A stretch of DNA of 64,000 nt, from assembly GCF_026914265.1 (NCBI RefSeq), contig NC_069135.1, positions 823,001-887,000 of the forward strand, in the 5' to 3' direction. The notes below the pieces were generated by a model that was not told the DNA's origin, searched no databases, and saw only the letters and a program-made list of their open reading frames with translations. The DNA comes from Mya arenaria. Taxonomy: Eukaryota > Mollusca > Bivalvia > Myida > Myidae. Positions 61,558-64,000 of this stretch are shown here, piece by piece (position 1 is the first letter of the stretch; each line of letters opens with the position of its first letter). The position numbers and the translations under genes are program-made.

Positions 61558-62304
61558 TAAAAACGGAAATGTTGGGATTCAATTACCGGAAGTTGTGATA
61601 GGTTGGATGTGATATTATACGTGTGATTTAATGCTGGCATTACAGGTCAAAGACTTGAAATGAATTAGTATTTAATGATTGTAAGAGTTGTTCAAAACAT
61701 TTTACGTATTATACAAACCCACTGTGACCAATAATAAGAAGAACAGATGGACAAAGACCGTGGCCAGGTTGGAGGAGTTACTAATCTCAGTTGTACCGTT
61801 ATAGCAAGCAAACGCATTGCTCGGTATTCCTGGCAGTGTATTGGATGAATGATCTTTAACTTAAGTCAATCTCTAAAGAGGATTTTCCTGCATAACTTTA
61901 CAAAAGCAATTATATTATGGAGTGGAGATCTTTATGTGTGCATGCCTTACTCAGGCTTACGTGCGGTTTTTCTGATTACAAGACTAGTTTTGAAAATACT
62001 CAATGATCAGGAACAACGAGAAAATAAATAGTGTCAGTGTGGACGAGGTACAGGGCGACTGAACAGCCACAAGAGCACAGCAGCAGCCACACTGCACTCA
62101 ACGCCACTTGTTGACAAACTAGGGCACTTTTCCTTGTCTTGTCTTATGACACGGTATAAGGTACCTTCGAGAAACTCAAAGCGTTCCCAAAGTGTTACAG
62201 ATCTGTTTATCTCTTTATCCTTCAATCAGCACACAATCAGTATTTTTTATCGGTATAGCTTTTTGATGTGTATTTGTTCTACTTGATGTTTTTATGTGTT
62301 TGTG
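61558..62304 (+). other. 3' flank of the TIR-STING gene with a possible poly(A) signal
   Basis: An AATAAA at 62023-62028 is the first canonical poly(A) signal on the plus strand that I see after the stop codon (about 470 bp). No other gene is supported. Confidence 0.4.
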
Positions 62305-63140
62305 TGTGTGTGATTATTGTTTATACAAGTGTGTCTCTAGTTTACTGTCCCCTGGGCCATTGTTTATACAAGTGTGTCTCTAGTTCACTGTCCCCTGGGC
62401 CATTGTTTATACAAGTGTGTCTCTAGTTCACTGTCCCCTGGGCCATTGTTTATACAAGTGTCTCTCTAGTTCACTGTCCCCTGGGCCATTGTTTATACAA
62501 GTGTGTCTCTAGTTCACTGTCCCCTGGGCCATTGTTTATACAAGTGTGTCTCTAGTTCACTGTCCCCTGGGCCATTGTTTATACAAGTGTGTCTCTAGTT
62601 CACTGTCCCCTGGGCCATTGTTTATACAAGTGTGTCTCTAGTTCACTGTCCACTGGGCCATTGTTTATACAAGTGTGTCTCTAGTTCACTGTCCCCTGGG
62701 CCATTGTTTATACAAGTGTGTCTCTAGTTCACTGTCCCCTGGGCCATTGTTTATACAAGTGTGTCTCTAGTTCACTGTCCCCTGGGCCATTGTTTATACA
62801 AGTGTGTCTCTAGTTCACTGTCCCCTGGGCCATTGTTTATACAAGTGTGTCTCTAGTTCACTGTCCCCTGGGCCATTGTTTATACAAGTGTGTCTCTAGT
62901 TCACTGTCCCCTGGGCCATTGTTTATACAAGTGTGTCTCTAGTTCACTGTCCCCTGGATCATTGTTTATACAAGTGTGTCTGTAGTTCACTGTCCCCGGG
63001 GCCATTGTTTATACAAGTGTGTCTCTAGTTCACTGTCCCCTGGGCCATTGTTTATACAAGTGTGTCTCTAGTTCACTGTCCCCTGGATCATTGTTTATAC
63101 AAGTGTGTCTGTAGTTCACTGTCCCCGGGGCCATTGCGTT
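62305..63140. repeat. 43-bp minisatellite, about 19 copies
   Basis: Unit gtttatacaagtgtgtctct plus agttcactgtcccctgggcc plus att, nearly invariant apart from a few ccactgg, ggatcatt and tctgtagtt variants. One two-unit block (ggatcatt followed by ccccgggg) is repeated near the right end, showing recent local duplication. Confidence 0.95.
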
Positions 63141-63154
63141 GTGCCTCGTTACAG

Positions 63155-64000
63155 GGTTTTTTATTATACCCCCACAAACGAAGTTTGAGGGGGTATATAG
63201 GAGTGAGCTTGTCGGTCGGTCTGTCGGTTTTCATGGTTTCCGGACGATAACTCATGAAAGGCTAGACAGATTTGAAAAAAAAATTGGTACACAGATGTAA
63301 CATCAGAAGATACAGGTCAAGTTCGATATTGGGGCTGGTGGGGCCAAGGTCAACGTAACTGTTACTAAAAATAGAAAAACGGTTTCCGGACGATAACTCA
63401 TGAAAGGCTTGACAGATTTGAACAATTTTAGGTACACAGGTGTAACATCAGAAGATACAGGTCAAGTTCGATATTGTGGCTGGTGGGGCCAAAGTCAAGG
63501 TCACTGTTACTAAAAATAGAAAAACGGTTTCCGGACGATAACTCATGAAAGGCTAGACAGATTTGAACAATTTTTGGTACACAGGTGTAACATCAGAAGA
63601 TACAGGTCAAGTTCGATATTGGGGCTGGTGGGGCCAAGGTCAAGGTCACTGTTACTAAAAATAGAAAAACGGTTTCCGGACGATAACTCATGAAAGGCTT
63701 GACAGATTTGAACAATTTTTGGTACACAGGTGTAACATCAGAAGATACAGGTCAAGTTCGATATTGGGGCTGGTGGGGCCAAAGTCAAGGTCACTGTTAC
63801 TAAAAATAGAAAAACGGTTTCCGGACGATAAATCATGAAAGGCTTGACAGATTTGAACAATTTTTGGTACACAGGTGTAACATCAGAAGATACAGGTCAA
63901 GTTTGATATTGGGGCTGGTGGGGCCAAGGTCAATGTTACTAAAAAAAAAAAAAAAAACGGTTTCCGGACGATAACTCATGAAAGGCTTGACAGATTTGAA
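63155..64000. mobile_element. Tandem-core element C (145-bp monomers), cut by the window end
   Basis: Opens with a hairpin (tatacccccacaaac/gtttgagggggtata) and gtcggtcggtctgtcgg, then at least five monomers of exactly 145 bp (for example ggtttcc at 63526 and 63671). Monomers carry ggtttccggacgataactca, acaggtgtaacatcagaaga and ggccaaggtcaaggtcactg. The right end lies outside the window. Confidence 0.88.

Overview
This is a window of animal nuclear DNA, most likely from a bivalve mollusc. The reasons are split genes with GT/AG introns, AT-rich non-coding DNA packed with tandem repeats, bivalve-type elements whose ~145-bp tandem cores sit between fixed ends, and a TIR-STING fusion gene, an architecture known from oysters. 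There is no sign of bacterial gene organisation. The species cannot be named from the sequence alone.

Layout. 0-4.6 kb: two convincing exons of an unidentified minus-strand gene, separated by an intron holding a hAT-like transposon with 8-bp target duplications. 7.5-13.4 kb: three minisatellites (units of about 46, 25 and 26 bp). 16.2-23.3 kb, minus strand: RPP14 (ribonuclease P protein subunit p14, five exons) followed 287 bp downstream by an intronless 258-aa ORF of the C1orf74/UPF0739 type. The large RPP14 intron holds nested tandem-repeat elements and a decayed duplicate of one RPP14 exon. 24-30 kb: repeats and intergenic DNA. 30.4-42.5 kb, minus strand: a complete 12-exon NEDD1 gene (WD40 centrosomal gamma-tubulin recruiter), whose introns hold a 2.9-kb element with a 145-bp array, a 38-bp minisatellite and a MITE. 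42.5-49.4 kb: repeats and relics. 49.46-61.56 kb, plus strand: an 11-exon gene encoding a predicted 758-aa cytosolic protein with the order TIR-STING-TIR-STING. Its first intron carries a recent, 5'-truncated L1/Tx1-like LINE with a 15-bp target duplication, inserted into an older LINE on the other strand. 62.3-64 kb: a 43-bp minisatellite and the start of another 145-bp element.

The most interesting locus is the tandem TIR-STING gene. The two halves share exon borders and intron phases, so they look like an internal duplication. By hand alignment they have decayed reciprocally: the first TIR keeps the W...E signature of NADase-type TIRs while the first STING pocket has lost key ligand residues, and the second TIR has lost that glutamate while the second STING pocket keeps the Tyr, Arg, Glu and Thr-Pro positions. 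This suggests one polypeptide in which sensing and effector roles have been split between the copies.

The other genes are housekeeping genes (tRNA processing, spindle and centrosome) with no evident functional link to the immune gene. All coordinates and splice sites were read by hand from the sequence and rest on GT/AG signals, phase continuity and family resemblance.
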